A DNA stretch of 64,000 bases from an uncultured Prevotellaceae bacterium (GTDB taxonomy: Bacteria; Bacteroidota; Bacteroidia; Bacteroidales; Bacteroidaceae), in contig CASFNA010000002.1 of NCBI GenBank assembly GCA_949295905.1, forward strand, positions 1 to 64,000. The letters run 5' to 3'. The notes beneath the pieces were generated by a model. The model saw nothing but the letters and a program-made list of their open reading frames with translations, made no database searches and had not been told where the DNA came from. Below, in pieces: positions 6,131-16,134 of this stretch. The stretch's first letter is position 1; each line of letters begins with the position of its first letter. A program made the translations under genes and the position numbers.

Positions 6131-9100
6131 ATGAAACACTCTATTAAAGTTTGCAAAACTTTCGGTTTGCTTATTCTTATGAGCGTCTTCCCGTTGGTGG
6201 CGATGGCTCAAGGGTCGGCAATTACCGTGAAAGGACAGGTCACCGACGACCAGGGGCCTATCATCGGAGCGACTGTAAGAGAAAAGGGCACGAAAACAGT
6301 TGCCGTTACCGACATTGATGGTAATTATACCATAAAGGTAAATCCGGGCGCCACTCTTACGTTTACCTACTTGGGTTATCAGAATAAAGAGGTAAACGTG
6401 GGCAATAAGACGCAGGTTGACGTCGTGATGGTGTCTGATGCCCAGGCGTTGAGCGAGGTCGTGGTCGTAGGTTACGGCCAGATGAAGCGCTCTGACGTCA
6501 CCGGCTCGGTCGTCTCGGTCAACTCGGAGCAGATTGAGCGTGCCGTTCCCACCAGTATCGACCAGGTGCTCCAGGGACGTGCCGCCGGTGTGCAAATCCA
6601 AGCCAACTCGGGTACGCCGGGCGCGAACACCAGTATCCGCATCCGTGGTATCAGCTCGCTCAACTCAACCAACCAGCCGATTTTCGTCATAGACGGCGTG
6701 GTGGTTGAGCCGCAGAGCACCGACACCAACGACCCCCTGTCAAGTAACAACCCCTTGGCAAGCATCAACCCGAGCGACATCGTGTCGATGGACGTGCTCA
6801 AGGACGCTTCCGCCACCGCTATATATGGTGCGCGCGCGGCCAACGGTGTCATCATGATTACCACGCGAAGGGGAAAGGCCGGCGAGGCTACGATTACTTA
6901 CGACGGCTACGTGGGCTGGCAGGAAATGGCCAAGAAGCTCGACATGATGAACCTGCGCGAGTATGCCATCCACCACAATGCACGTTCGGAAGAGGACATC
7001 GTGGAGGCCAGCGACGCCTTTGTGAATCCTTCCGCCCTCGGCTACGGTACCGACTGGCAGGACGCGTTGTTCCGCAGCGCACTCATGACGAGCCACAACA
7101 TCTCCGTAACCGGCGGTTCTGACCGTGCCACCTATTCTATCAGCGCAGGCTACATGAACCAGGACGGTATCGCCATCGGCTCCGGCTTCAAGCGCCTTAC
7201 GCTGCGCGGCAACACCGATGCGCAGGTGAAGAAATGGCTCAAGGCCAGCCTTAGCTTCTCTCTCACAGACTCCAAGCAGGAAGTAGGAGCCGACAACAAC
7301 ATCATCATGAACGCCTTGCAGCAGCAGCCTTCGGTAGCTGTAAGGAGTGCCGACGGCTCTTTCGACGGTCCGGATGATGTCTACATGCCTGTCAACGCCG
7401 TGGCTCTTGCCGAGATGCGCGAGAACTACAACAAGAAGATGAACTTCCGAATAAACGGCAGTCTTGAGGCTACATTATATAAAGGTCTTACGTTCAAGAC
7501 CGAACTTTCGGCCGACTACAACCTTAACAAGTTCTATTACTACGAGCCGGATTACACCTTCGGCAAGCTGGAAAACAATACCCGCACGGGCCGTTGGACA
7601 AAGACCGATACGAAATATTGGTCATGGCGCAACATTCTGACATACCAAAACACATTCGCAGACAAGCACAGCGTAAACGTGATGGTAGGTCAGGAAATGA
7701 GCCAGTCGCACTGGGAAAACCAGGTAAGTACGGCTAATGGCTTCCTTACCAACAGCACCCACGACCCTTCTGCCGGCGACATTACCGCTTCGACGGGTAC
7801 AGGTACGCAGAATGACAATTCCATCTTCTCTTACTTCGGGCGTGCGTTCTATTCATATGACGACCGCTATCTCGTTACGGCTACACTCCGCCGTGACGGC
7901 AGCTCGCGCTTTGCCAAGGGCAACCGCTGGGGCTGGTTCCCGTCGGCGGCGCTCGCTTGGCGCGTGTCAAACGAGAAGTTCATGGCTAAGACAAGCGATG
8001 TTATCAGCAACCTGAAGCTCCGTCTCGGCTGGGGTTCTACCGGTAACCAGAACGTTTCCGACTGGGCCTACATGGCTTTGCTCTCATCCAAGAGTACACC
8101 GTGGGGCACGGGCGTGCTCAACGGCAACACTCCCAACCCCGACCTTAAATGGGAGACAACCACATCGTGGAACGTTGGTTTCGACCTTAGCCTCTTCCGC
8201 AACCGCATCGAGTTCATTTTCGACTGGTACTACAAGCAGACGGACGACCTGTTATTGCAACTTCCGTTGCCCGCTTATCTTGGTTCTTACGGCAACGGCG
8301 CGGCCTCAAATCCTTGGAAGAACGTTGGTTCCATGAGCAACCAGGGTGTCGAAATGACGTTGAACACCGTCAACATAGACAAGGGCGGCTTCCAGTGGCG
8401 TTCAAGCTTCACGTTCTCGCTCAACAGGAACAAGGTAATCAGCCTTGACACAGAGAGCGCGTCAATCGACAAGACGTTCCAAATCGGTTCCGATGTGCTC
8501 ACCGTTACACGCACCGTAGAGGGCAAGCCCGTCGGCCAGCTGTACGGATATAAGGTCATCGGACGCTTCGACAAGGCTGAAGACTTTTATTACAAGGATG
8601 CCAACGGAGTGGTGAAGCCTGTTGCAATACCCGAGGGCAGCACCATCAGCGAGAGCGGAACATGGATTGGCGACTACATCTTTGCCGACATCAACGGCGA
8701 CGGTGTCATCAACAACCAGGACTGCACGTTCATCGGCGACCCGCAGCCCGACTTCACTTACGGTATCGGCAACACCTTCTCTTGGAAGGGATTTGACCTC
8801 TCCATATTCTTCAACGGCAGCTACGGCAACGACATTCTCAACCTTACCGGCCGTGAACTTTCTGACGTCCGCGTGAACAGCAACCTGCTGAAGGAATGCG
8901 CAGGATATGCTAAGATTGGCGTTATCGACCCCAACCTGCCTGACGACGACTTCCGTAACCTGTATGTTACCAATCCAAACTCGCGTCTGCCGCGTCTTAG
9001 CGCGTCTACGACGAACGCCAACAACCGCGTCAGCGACCGCTACGTGGAGGATGGCTCATACATCCGTTTGCAGAACATATCGTTGAGCTATACGCTCCCG

Positions 9101-9298
9101 AAGTCTCTCGTTACGAAGCTGAAGTTGCAGAATGTCAAGGTGTACATGAACCTGCAAAACGTTTATACGTGGACCAATTACAGCGGTTATGATCCCGAGG
9201 TTGGTGCAATGTACGGCGATGCGCTCATGACAGGTGTTGACTATGGCCGCTACCCGTCACCGCGTATCTATACGTTTGGTCTCAACATCTCGTTCTAA
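6131..9298 (+). CDS. SusC-like TonB-dependent transporter, xylan locus (XusA type)
   Basis: 1,055 residues from the Met of MKHSIKVCKTFG; an upstream in-frame ATG at 6017 would bury the signal peptide. Outer-membrane importer for oligosaccharides, powered by TonB. Order: signal peptide (to AMAQG), carboxypeptidase-D-like domain (VKGQVTDDQGPIIGATV, about 28-105), the TonB-box region ending VVVVGYG, plug domain (about 110-230, with DVLKDASATAIYGARAANGV), then a beta-barrel ending in Phe (TFGLNISF). First gene of a four-gene operon with SusD, a TIG-domain lipoprotein and a GH10 xylanase, so the cargo is probably xylo-oligosaccharides. Substrate is inferred from neighbours. Confidence 0.93.
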   Translation: MKHSIKVCKTFGLLILMSVFPLVAMAQGSAITVKGQVTDDQGPIIGATVREKGTKTVAVTDIDGNYTIKVNPGATLTFTYLGYQNKEVNVGNKTQVDVVMVSDAQALSEVVVVGYGQMKRSDVTGSVVSVNSEQIERAVPTSIDQVLQGRAAGVQIQANSGTPGANTSIRIRGISSLNSTNQPIFVIDGVVVEPQSTDTNDPLSSNNPLASINPSDIVSMDVLKDASATAIYGARAANGVIMITTRRGKAGEATITYDGYVGWQEMAKKLDMMNLREYAIHHNARSEEDIVEASDAFVNPSALGYGTDWQDALFRSALMTSHNISVTGGSDRATYSISAGYMNQDGIAIGSGFKRLTLRGNTDAQVKKWLKASLSFSLTDSKQEVGADNNIIMNALQQQPSVAVRSADGSFDGPDDVYMPVNAVALAEMRENYNKKMNFRINGSLEATLYKGLTFKTELSADYNLNKFYYYEPDYTFGKLENNTRTGRWTKTDTKYWSWRNILTYQNTFADKHSVNVMVGQEMSQSHWENQVSTANGFLTNSTHDPSAGDITASTGTGTQNDNSIFSYFGRAFYSYDDRYLVTATLRRDGSSRFAKGNRWGWFPSAALAWRVSNEKFMAKTSDVISNLKLRLGWGSTGNQNVSDWAYMALLSSKSTPWGTGVLNGNTPNPDLKWETTTSWNVGFDLSLFRNRIEFIFDWYYKQTDDLLLQLPLPAYLGSYGNGAASNPWKNVGSMSNQGVEMTLNTVNIDKGGFQWRSSFTFSLNRNKVISLDTESASIDKTFQIGSDVLTVTRTVEGKPVGQLYGYKVIGRFDKAEDFYYKDANGVVKPVAIPEGSTISESGTWIGDYIFADINGDGVINNQDCTFIGDPQPDFTYGIGNTFSWKGFDLSIFFNGSYGNDILNLTGRELSDVRVNSNLLKECAGYAKIGVIDPNLPDDDFRNLYVTNPNSRLPRLSASTTNANNRVSDRYVEDGSYIRLQNISLSYTLPKSLVTKLKLQNVKVYMNLQNVYTWTNYSGYDPEVGAMYGDALMTGVDYGRYPSPRIYTFGLNISF

Positions 9299-9348
9299 TG
9301 CAGCGTGACAAAGGAAAAATCAAGATAACATCATATATTTAGAAAACA

Positions 9349-11061
9349 ATGAAAACCAAGATATATTTATTCGGTTCGCTCCTGGCTGTCGGATTGTTGA
9401 CTACTTCATGCGCCGAAGATTTCCTGGACCAGAAGAATACTACCAGCCCCAATGCCGAGACGTTCTTCAACAGCGACGAGGCCATCGACCAGGCAATGTA
9501 TCCGCTCTACAACTATGTGTGGAACAGCTTTAACGACAAAGGCTATTACGGCATGGGCGACGGAAGGGCCAACAACATAACGGCGCAATACTCTGACTAC
9601 ATCTATCCCTACACCAACTTCAATGAGACATCGCTAAGTCCAGGTCTGCAAGATGCTTGGGGAGCGCTTTACTCTGTCGTTGCGCAGGCAAGCAACGCGC
9701 TGAACAATATCCAGACGCGCTCTACATCTAATGTAAGCGAAGAGGCGAAGACACGCGGCATGGCCGAGGCTCGCTTCATGCGCGGTGTGGCTTATTGGTA
9801 TATCGCTTCGCTGTGGGGCGACGCCATAATCTATTCGAACACGAGCGACTTGGTCAATAATTATGTAATACCGGCCAATCCGCAGATTGACGTGATGGAG
9901 TTTGCCGTCCGCGACCTTGAATATGCTGCCGCCAACCTGCCTGAAACGTCGCCTGCCTCAGGGCGTGTTAACAAGTACAGTGCTTACGGAATGCTCTCGC
10001 GTGTATATCTCTCGATGGCGGGACTTACCACAGACGGGCAATATGACGGTACGAACGCCGCTACCGATTTCAACCGCGGAACGCGTAACACCTATTATCT
10101 CGACCTCGCAAAGAAGGCGGCTCTCAAAGTAGTGGAAGAGTCGAGCTTTGACTTGATGGATGAGTATGGCGACTTGTTCAAGATTGAAAACAACAACTGC
10201 AAGGAAGACATGTTCCAGCTTCAGTGGAACCAGGGCTCTACCGACGCTATCGGTTGGGGCTGCAACCAGACCATTACGGCGTATTTCGGATGGTCAACGC
10301 TGGTCTGCGACGGCACAAACTGGGGTGGAGCCACTTACTGCTCTTGGGACTTGTTCCAGGAATATGAGGCCAACGACAAGCGCAAGCATGAGTCTGTGGC
10401 TTGGTATGGAGAAGAGTATCCCGAGCTTAACACCCGTGGTGGTGGTTATATTTATGGTATAACGGAAGACGCAGGAAGCCAAGGTGCTAATATAAGAAAG
10501 TATGTAGTCGGTACAATCGATGACAACGGTGTAAGCTACAAACAGTCGAGCGGTATCAATACGCACATGCTCCGTCTGGCAGAAGTCTACCTCAACCTGG
10601 CCGAGGCGATACTTGGCAACGACCAGTCAACGAGCGACCAGACCGCGCTTTACTACTTCAACAAGTTGCGTACACGCGCCGGTCTTGCTACAAAGAGCTC
10701 CATATCATACGAAGACTTGCGCCATGAGCGCCGCGTAGAGTTGGCTTTCGAGGGACAGTATTGGTACGACTTGCTCCGCCGCTCTTACTACAAGCAGCAG
10801 GAAGTCATCAACTATATCAACAACCAAGACCGCAATGCGTCTTATTACGATGCTGAAACTCACGAGTACAAGCTTGACGAAGACTGGACCAATCCCGGTC
10901 CCGGTGTGGGTACGGCTACAGAAAGAAGCCTGCGCCTGCCTTACTCTGACGCAGACCAGAACCGTAACCACTACCTCCAGACCGACGGTAACGGCAAACT
11001 GCAGACCGTGCCTTATGAGTTTGGCGAGCGTGAAGTGTCAGAAGAAGAACTGTTTAATTAA
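9349..11061 (+). CDS. SusD/RagB-like lipoprotein, xylan locus (XusB type)
   Basis: 570 residues. Lipoprotein signal with lipobox LTTSC, then the usual EDFLDQKNTTSPNAETFFNS start of mature SusD proteins. TPR-like helices carry the ligand-binding face; the C-terminal region includes the family-typical LRLAEVYLNLAEAILG and RHERRVELAFEGQYWYDLLR. It lies 50 bases after SusC and acts as its hinged surface lid. The tail after residue ~480 holds extra loops but no extra domain I recognise. Confidence 0.93.
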   Translation: MKTKIYLFGSLLAVGLLTTSCAEDFLDQKNTTSPNAETFFNSDEAIDQAMYPLYNYVWNSFNDKGYYGMGDGRANNITAQYSDYIYPYTNFNETSLSPGLQDAWGALYSVVAQASNALNNIQTRSTSNVSEEAKTRGMAEARFMRGVAYWYIASLWGDAIIYSNTSDLVNNYVIPANPQIDVMEFAVRDLEYAAANLPETSPASGRVNKYSAYGMLSRVYLSMAGLTTDGQYDGTNAATDFNRGTRNTYYLDLAKKAALKVVEESSFDLMDEYGDLFKIENNNCKEDMFQLQWNQGSTDAIGWGCNQTITAYFGWSTLVCDGTNWGGATYCSWDLFQEYEANDKRKHESVAWYGEEYPELNTRGGGYIYGITEDAGSQGANIRKYVVGTIDDNGVSYKQSSGINTHMLRLAEVYLNLAEAILGNDQSTSDQTALYYFNKLRTRAGLATKSSISYEDLRHERRVELAFEGQYWYDLLRRSYYKQQEVINYINNQDRNASYYDAETHEYKLDEDWTNPGPGVGTATERSLRLPYSDADQNRNHYLQTDGNGKLQTVPYEFGEREVSEEELFN

Positions 11062-11068
11062 TTAAATG

Positions 11069-11162
11069 AGGTCATAAGGTTTGTGGGTTTTACGGTCGTG
11101 TGGTATGCTCAATAAACGTTGCAATATCCCTATAACCGTAAGACCTTATAACCCCAAAACCG
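11069..11162. repeat. Word-type imperfect inverted repeat after SusD
   Basis: Left segment 11070-11095 and right segment 11136-11161 share words such as ATAAGGT, GGGTTTT and TTACGG in inverse orientation but partly shuffled order. It fills most of the 133-base gap to the next gene. Confidence 0.45.
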
Positions 11163-11194
11163 ATGGATAAATAACATAAAACGACAAATTCATC

Positions 11195-12604
11195 ATGAAA
11201 ACATTAAGATATATTTGGATGTTGTGCCTCGCGGTGGTTGCTGTAGGCTTCACATCGTGCGACGATGACGATGAGGCTTCAGGCAGTTCGGCCATTACCG
11301 TGACGCAGATTTACCTTGAAGACGCCGACGCAACGGTGACCGACCGCCCCGTGGACTTTGTCCGTCTCGGCCAGACAATACGTATTGAAGGCTCCGGTTT
11401 CAAGGGATTGAAAAAGTTGTACATCAACGGTTACGAGACATACTTCAACACGGCGTATGTCACCAACACTAACATGATTGTGACGGTAAGCACCGATACG
11501 CCCGTGACTGACGCCGACCCGGAATCGCGTAACACTATCCGCTTCGTCAAGAGCGGTACGGAGTATGTCCATGAGTTCGACATACGCGCGGCTTCTCCTA
11601 TTATTACGAGCGTTGACAATACGCTGCCGCAACCCGGAGAGACCGTCACCGTTTACGGCGAGAACCTTCAGGAAACGACCATTGTGACGCTGCCTGATGG
11701 CACGCAGGTGACCGACATCACCAACGCTCCCGAGGATGAAGAGGGTGAATGGTTCTCGTTCGTGATGCCGAGCGGTGTCAGCAGCCACGGTGCGCTCACC
11801 ATTACATGCGCCAACGGTACGGCAAAGACGGCCGAGTATTTCAACAACCGTACTTGCATGGTGCTCGACTTTGACGGCACAGGCACACAAGGCTTCTGGA
11901 GTTGGAGCGAGACAGGCAGCATGATTAATGACGAAGACCTCGTTGACGACCCGCTTGGTACTGGTCGTGGCAAGGTGCTTAAGCTCATACCTGACCGCCT
12001 CTTGCAGGCCGGAGGTATAGCGGCAGGCAAGGCACGCGCCACAGAATGCTGGACGGCTGGTAAGGACGACGCTACGGGAATGGACGACTGGAGCCGCATG
12101 TACGAGTTTATTTCAGACACAACTCTGCTTACCGACGTAGCGTTCCAGTTCGACATATACGTGCCTGACTCTTGGATAGGCACGGGCCACATACAGCTTA
12201 GCCTTATGAACAACTTTAACTTCGGCGGAATAGGCTCTGACGACGATGCAGACAGCAAGCAGTGCGCATTCTATTGCCCGTGGATAGTTGACGGCAAGGC
12301 CGTTCCGTTCTCTACCGAAGGCCGATGGATGACGGTTACCATACCGTTCAGCGAGTTTGGCAAGTATGCGGCAGAGGTGGCCGACGGCGACGCTCCTACG
12401 TTCAAGGAAGTGGTTGACGACCGTAATGCCGCTACATATTCAAACTTCGGCATGGGCTTTGTCAATACCGACTTTACGCTTGACGGCCTTGCGGTTACGG
12501 CTACAATATGCAAGCAGGAAATCTACATTGACAACTGGCGCGTGGTGCCGTGCAAGAGCGAGGTAATATCCGACTTCCCCGATGAGGAGGAAACGGCAGA
12601 GTAA
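11195..12604 (+). CDS. TIG-domain surface glycan-binding lipoprotein (XusE/SGBP-B type)
   Basis: 469 residues. Lipobox FTSCD followed by an acidic stretch (DDDDEAS) that often marks surface-exported Bacteroidetes lipoproteins. Two IPT/TIG immunoglobulin-like domains follow (about 34-125 with GQTIRIEGSGFKGLKKLYI; about 130-215 with PGETVTVYGENL), then a C-terminal beta-sandwich (about 220-455) resembling the glycan-binding domain of SGBP-B proteins. It binds polysaccharide at the cell surface beside SusD. It occupies the position of XusE between the SusCD pair and the xylanase. Ligand xylan is inferred from context. Confidence 0.85.
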   Translation: MKTLRYIWMLCLAVVAVGFTSCDDDDEASGSSAITVTQIYLEDADATVTDRPVDFVRLGQTIRIEGSGFKGLKKLYINGYETYFNTAYVTNTNMIVTVSTDTPVTDADPESRNTIRFVKSGTEYVHEFDIRAASPIITSVDNTLPQPGETVTVYGENLQETTIVTLPDGTQVTDITNAPEDEEGEWFSFVMPSGVSSHGALTITCANGTAKTAEYFNNRTCMVLDFDGTGTQGFWSWSETGSMINDEDLVDDPLGTGRGKVLKLIPDRLLQAGGIAAGKARATECWTAGKDDATGMDDWSRMYEFISDTTLLTDVAFQFDIYVPDSWIGTGHIQLSLMNNFNFGGIGSDDDADSKQCAFYCPWIVDGKAVPFSTEGRWMTVTIPFSEFGKYAAEVADGDAPTFKEVVDDRNAATYSNFGMGFVNTDFTLDGLAVTATICKQEIYIDNWRVVPCKSEVISDFPDEEETAE

Positions 12605-12616
12605 TAGGCGCATTCC

Positions 12617-12697
12617 GGCTAACAAGTGACAAGCAGGCCGGGTACAAGGAACACTTGCTGGCCTGCCCGTCACTTAAAACCTGTCAACTTACAAACA
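12617..12697. repeat. Hairpin-forming intergenic repeat before GH10 gene
   Basis: AAGTGACAAGCAGGCC (12624-12639) pairs with GGCCTGCCCGTCACTT (12660-12675), 14 of 16 positions. It belongs to the ACAAG/TTGTC word family also seen after the GH28 gene, before the second SusD gene and inside the BNR_4 gene. Confidence 0.6.
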
Positions 12698-12713
12698 ATA
12701 AACAGAAAATATC

Positions 12714-14600
12714 ATGAAACTGAATAACATAATATTCCCCATGCTGGCAGGCTCGCTTCTGCTTGTCGGCTGTTACGACGAGAAGATGGACTGGCATACG
12801 CCCGACGGCCACAACCCCGTGACTACGGACGATATTCCGCTGCAATTGCAGGAGCAAATCGACCATTACGACTACATAAAGAACTATGCCGCGCAGTATA
12901 TGCCAGGTACGGCAATCGGTGTAGGTCTCACGGCTGACAAGTATCTGGACGAAGACGACCCTGACTATGCGGCATTGTGCGACAACCATTTCTCGCAGTT
13001 TGTTACCGGCAACGCCATGAAGATGGACGCTATGGTGACTTCTAGCGGCGCGTTGAACACAACAAAGCTGGACGCTTTCCTTGCCAAGGCACCGGCCGAC
13101 GTGGAGATTTTCGGCCACAACTTCATCTGGCATACGCAGCAGCAACAGACATACCTCTTGTCGCTGATAGCTCCGAAGATGATAGTAGAGACCGACGGAG
13201 ACATTGTTACGATGCTCCAGAACGGCGACTTTGAGACTGGAAGTCTTGACCCATGGACAGGCTGGGGCGGCGAGTCTACTCGCGAGGTTGTAGCTGGCGA
13301 AGGCGTAGACGGTTCGTATGCGGCTAAATTATATAACCCTGCGGCAGGCAGTGAATATTCATCACAGTTCGTTTATAACCTTTCTGCGCCGTTGGAAAAC
13401 GGTAAGACATACGTCTTGAGGTTTCAAATCCGTGCCGAGCAACCCGGTGGGTCTATACAATTCGCATGGCAGAACCTTAGCTATGGCAACGGAGAAATAT
13501 ATCACACGTTTGACAATATAGGTACTGACTGGGTTACATTCGAGGAAGAGTTTACATGCACCAAGGATGATGCGCAGCAGCTGTTGTTCAATTTCGGAAA
13601 GGTGGCAAACACTTATTACATCGACAACATCGAGTTTGGCACACGTGTTGAAGAGCCTTCTCTGGTACAGGCAAACCGCGCGACGCGCGCTACCACCATC
13701 ACCTACGAGCTCAAGACGCTCGAGGAGAAGCGTGCGGCGTTGCTCGGAGCAATGGAGAGCTGGATAGGCGGAATGCTCCAGCATGTCAGCGGCGACCAGC
13801 GTTTCGTAGGCTGGGACGTAATCAACGAGCCCATCACCGATGACGGTTACTATCGCGGAATAGACGGCCATTTCGGCGGAACGGTGGAAGATGACAACGG
13901 CAATACCGTGTACGACCAGGAGCCTACAGAGTCAACTACCGAAGGCCTGAACCTTAATTGGGGCGGCGGCCACTTCTATTGGGGCTACTACCTTGGCATG
14001 GACTACGCCGTAAAGGCGTTCGAGCTGGCGCGTAAGTACGCTCCCGCCGACATGAAGCTGTACGTGAACGACTATAACCTTGAGACAAACCCGTCGAAAC
14101 TGGCCAAGCTCATCGAGTTTGTCAACTACATCGACCAGAACAGCTCTACGCAGGTGGACGGCATAGCTACGCAGATGCACGTTGACATGAACAACCTTAC
14201 ACGCGAGCAGGTAGACCAGATGTTCCAGACGATGGCCGCCACGGGCAAGCTGGTGCGCGTGAGCGAGCTTGACGTTAAGGTGGGCACGGCTACTCCTTCG
14301 GCAGATGACTTGCAGAAGCAGTCAGACGTTTACCAGATGATAATCGAGTCTTACAAGGCCAATGTGCCCGAGGCTCAGCGCGGAGGCTTTGTTATCTGGG
14401 GCGTGTCCGACGCTGCCGACGAGCACGTTTATTGGATTCCTAACGACGCGCCCAACCTCTTCGACGCCAACTACGGGCGCAAGGTGGCTTATAAGGGCGT
14501 GTGCGACGGCATCGCAGGCAAGGACATCGGCGCGGAGTTTACCGGCGACATGTGGAAGGACAACGTAGCCGTTGACGACGAGGAAGAAACACTTGAATAA
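12714..14600 (+). CDS. GH10 endo-1,4-beta-xylanase with internal carbohydrate-binding module (Xyn10C type)
   Basis: 628 residues, lipobox LVGC, so probably a surface lipoprotein. It cuts the beta-1,4-xylan backbone by a retaining mechanism. The GH10 barrel begins at about residue 60 (GTAIGVGLTADKYL) and reaches strand 3 (IFGHNFIWHTQQQ, about 137). It is then interrupted at about 163-310 by a CBM4/22-like beta-sandwich (LQNGDFETGSLDPW ... YYIDNIEF) and resumes with WDVINEP (acid/base E372) and VRVSELDVK (nucleophile E518). CBM insertion inside GH10 is known from Prevotella bryantii Xyn10C and Bacteroides intestinalis Xyn10A. Last gene of the operon; the repeat array that follows marks its end. 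Confidence 0.93.
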   Translation: MKLNNIIFPMLAGSLLLVGCYDEKMDWHTPDGHNPVTTDDIPLQLQEQIDHYDYIKNYAAQYMPGTAIGVGLTADKYLDEDDPDYAALCDNHFSQFVTGNAMKMDAMVTSSGALNTTKLDAFLAKAPADVEIFGHNFIWHTQQQQTYLLSLIAPKMIVETDGDIVTMLQNGDFETGSLDPWTGWGGESTREVVAGEGVDGSYAAKLYNPAAGSEYSSQFVYNLSAPLENGKTYVLRFQIRAEQPGGSIQFAWQNLSYGNGEIYHTFDNIGTDWVTFEEEFTCTKDDAQQLLFNFGKVANTYYIDNIEFGTRVEEPSLVQANRATRATTITYELKTLEEKRAALLGAMESWIGGMLQHVSGDQRFVGWDVINEPITDDGYYRGIDGHFGGTVEDDNGNTVYDQEPTESTTEGLNLNWGGGHFYWGYYLGMDYAVKAFELARKYAPADMKLYVNDYNLETNPSKLAKLIEFVNYIDQNSSTQVDGIATQMHVDMNNLTREQVDQMFQTMAATGKLVRVSELDVKVGTATPSADDLQKQSDVYQMIIESYKANVPEAQRGGFVIWGVSDAADEHVYWIPNDAPNLFDANYGRKVAYKGVCDGIAGKDIGAEFTGDMWKDNVAVDDEEETLE

Positions 14601-14624
14601 TACATAGTTTGAAACACTCTCTTC

Positions 14625-14703
14625 AAAGGCCGTCTTTTACTCGACAAAAGGCGGCCTTTTAGCGTGCGAAAGACCGTCTTTTACAATGCGAAAGACGGTC
14701 TTT
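14625..14703. repeat. 22-bp periodic palindrome array C (4 units)
   Basis: Centres at 14631, 14653, 14675 and 14697, all 22 bp apart. This is among the least degenerate arrays: units read AAAGGCCGTCTTT, AAAGGCGGCCTTT, AAAGACCGTCTTT and AAAGACGGTCTTT. It separates the xylan operon from pncB. Confidence 0.9.
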
Positions 14704-14792
14704 TGCACGCCGTTTTGCGACGTGCCGGTAAGTGGCTGTACGTCAAAGCGTTGCAAGATTGCGGCCCTCCGGCGATAAAAAGGCGGTGATGG

Positions 14793-14824
14793 TTTGCGTA
14801 ATTCAAAAACAAATGTTACCTTTG
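14793..14824 (+). promoter_or_regulatory. pncB promoter (TTTG-N20-TACCTTTG)
   Basis: -33 TTTG at 14793-14796 and -7 TACCTTTG at 14817-14824 are 20 bp apart. The leader to the ATG at 14882 is about 50 bases. Confidence 0.75.
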
Positions 14825-14881
14825 GCGTGGGCTTCCGCGCATAGCGAAAGCGTGCCCGGGCCTGCGAAAAAACGTTTTACG

Positions 14882-16087
14882 ATGAAGCAAATCATAACCC
14901 ACTTTACCGACGACGACCTTTACAAGTTTACCATGTGCTGCGCCGTGATTGACAATTTTCCGCGTGCGCAGGTCAAGTACACCTTTACCGACCGTGACAA
15001 CACTGTATATCCGCCGGGCTTCGCCGACGAGCTTACGCGGCAGATTGCCGCGCTCGAGGATGTCGTCATAACCGACGATGAAATCGACTTCATGCGCCGC
15101 AGGTGCTATTATCTGCCCGAATGGTTTTTCATCTACTTAAAGGGCTTCCGCTTCAGCCGTCGTTGGGCTAAGGCGTGGCAGGACGACGAGGGGCATCTCA
15201 GTGTGGAGTTCGAGGGCGGATGGGCCGAGACAATTTTCCTTGAAGTCAAGGTGCTAGCTATAATCTCTGACCTTTACTATGAGATGACGGGGCAGGATGG
15301 ACTGTTCGATTATGACGCTTATTACCATAAGACGTACCGCAAGGCCGAGCGGCTGCTGGCCGCAGGCTGCGTGTTCAGCGATTTTGGCACGCGCCGCCGC
15401 GCCTCGTTCCGCGCCGAAGACACCGTAATACGCGCCATGAAGGACTGCTACCAGAGCCAGGAATGGCCGGGAAGGTTCGTCGGCACGAGCAACGTCTACC
15501 TTGCCATGAAGCACGACGTGCTGCCCGTAGGCACAATGGCCCACGAGTTTGTATGCGCCATAGGCGGCATGTACGGCCCACAGATGGCCAACCACATAGC
15601 CATGGACTCGTGGCGAAACACGTTCCGCGGCGCGCTCGGCACGTATCTTTACGACAGCTTCGGGTGGGACATCTTCAGCCTAAACTTCTCCGAAGACTTT
15701 GCCAATCTGTTCAAGGGACTGCGCATAGACAGCGGAGACAACCGCGAGCAGCTTATGCGCATAGTGGAGAAATACCGCTCATTGGGCATCGACCCTACCA
15801 CCAAGCAGGTGATATTCAGCAACGCACTCGACACCGACGGAGCCATAGCCGTACAGCAGTATGCCAAGGATTACTGCCAGCCTTCGTTCGGAATAGGCAC
15901 CCACTTCACCAACGACTTCGACGGAGTGAAGCCGATGAACATCGTCATCAAGCTCGTTGCGGTCAAAATTACGGAGTCGTGGTCGTTCTATAACGATACG
16001 TGCAAGCTTAGCGAGGACGAGGGCAAGCATGTAGGCAAGCCCGAGGTTGTGGAGCGTTTCATGAGCGCGCTGCACATGAAAGGCTGA
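14882..16087 (+). CDS. pncB: Nicotinate phosphoribosyltransferase
   Basis: 401 residues from the Met of MKQIITHFTDDDLYKFT; upstream in-frame ATGs (14732 and later) lie before or inside the promoter. It joins nicotinate and PRPP to form nicotinate mononucleotide, the first step of NAD salvage. Family marks: N-terminal DDDLYKFTMCCAV, FSDFGTRRRASF (about 165), GTSNVYLA, GTMAHEF with the phosphorylated His (about 222), DSGDN (about 285) and VIFSNALDTD (about 310). It is monocistronic, flanked by array C and by an inverted repeat. Product secure. Confidence 0.95.
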   Translation: MKQIITHFTDDDLYKFTMCCAVIDNFPRAQVKYTFTDRDNTVYPPGFADELTRQIAALEDVVITDDEIDFMRRRCYYLPEWFFIYLKGFRFSRRWAKAWQDDEGHLSVEFEGGWAETIFLEVKVLAIISDLYYEMTGQDGLFDYDAYYHKTYRKAERLLAAGCVFSDFGTRRRASFRAEDTVIRAMKDCYQSQEWPGRFVGTSNVYLAMKHDVLPVGTMAHEFVCAIGGMYGPQMANHIAMDSWRNTFRGALGTYLYDSFGWDIFSLNFSEDFANLFKGLRIDSGDNREQLMRIVEKYRSLGIDPTTKQVIFSNALDTDGAIAVQQYAKDYCQPSFGIGTHFTNDFDGVKPMNIVIKLVAVKITESWSFYNDTCKLSEDEGKHVGKPEVVERFMSALHMKG

Positions 16088-16134
16088 CGTTTACAAGCAA
16101 AACAATATTGGTTTGGCGTAAGGACACTCCCTTC

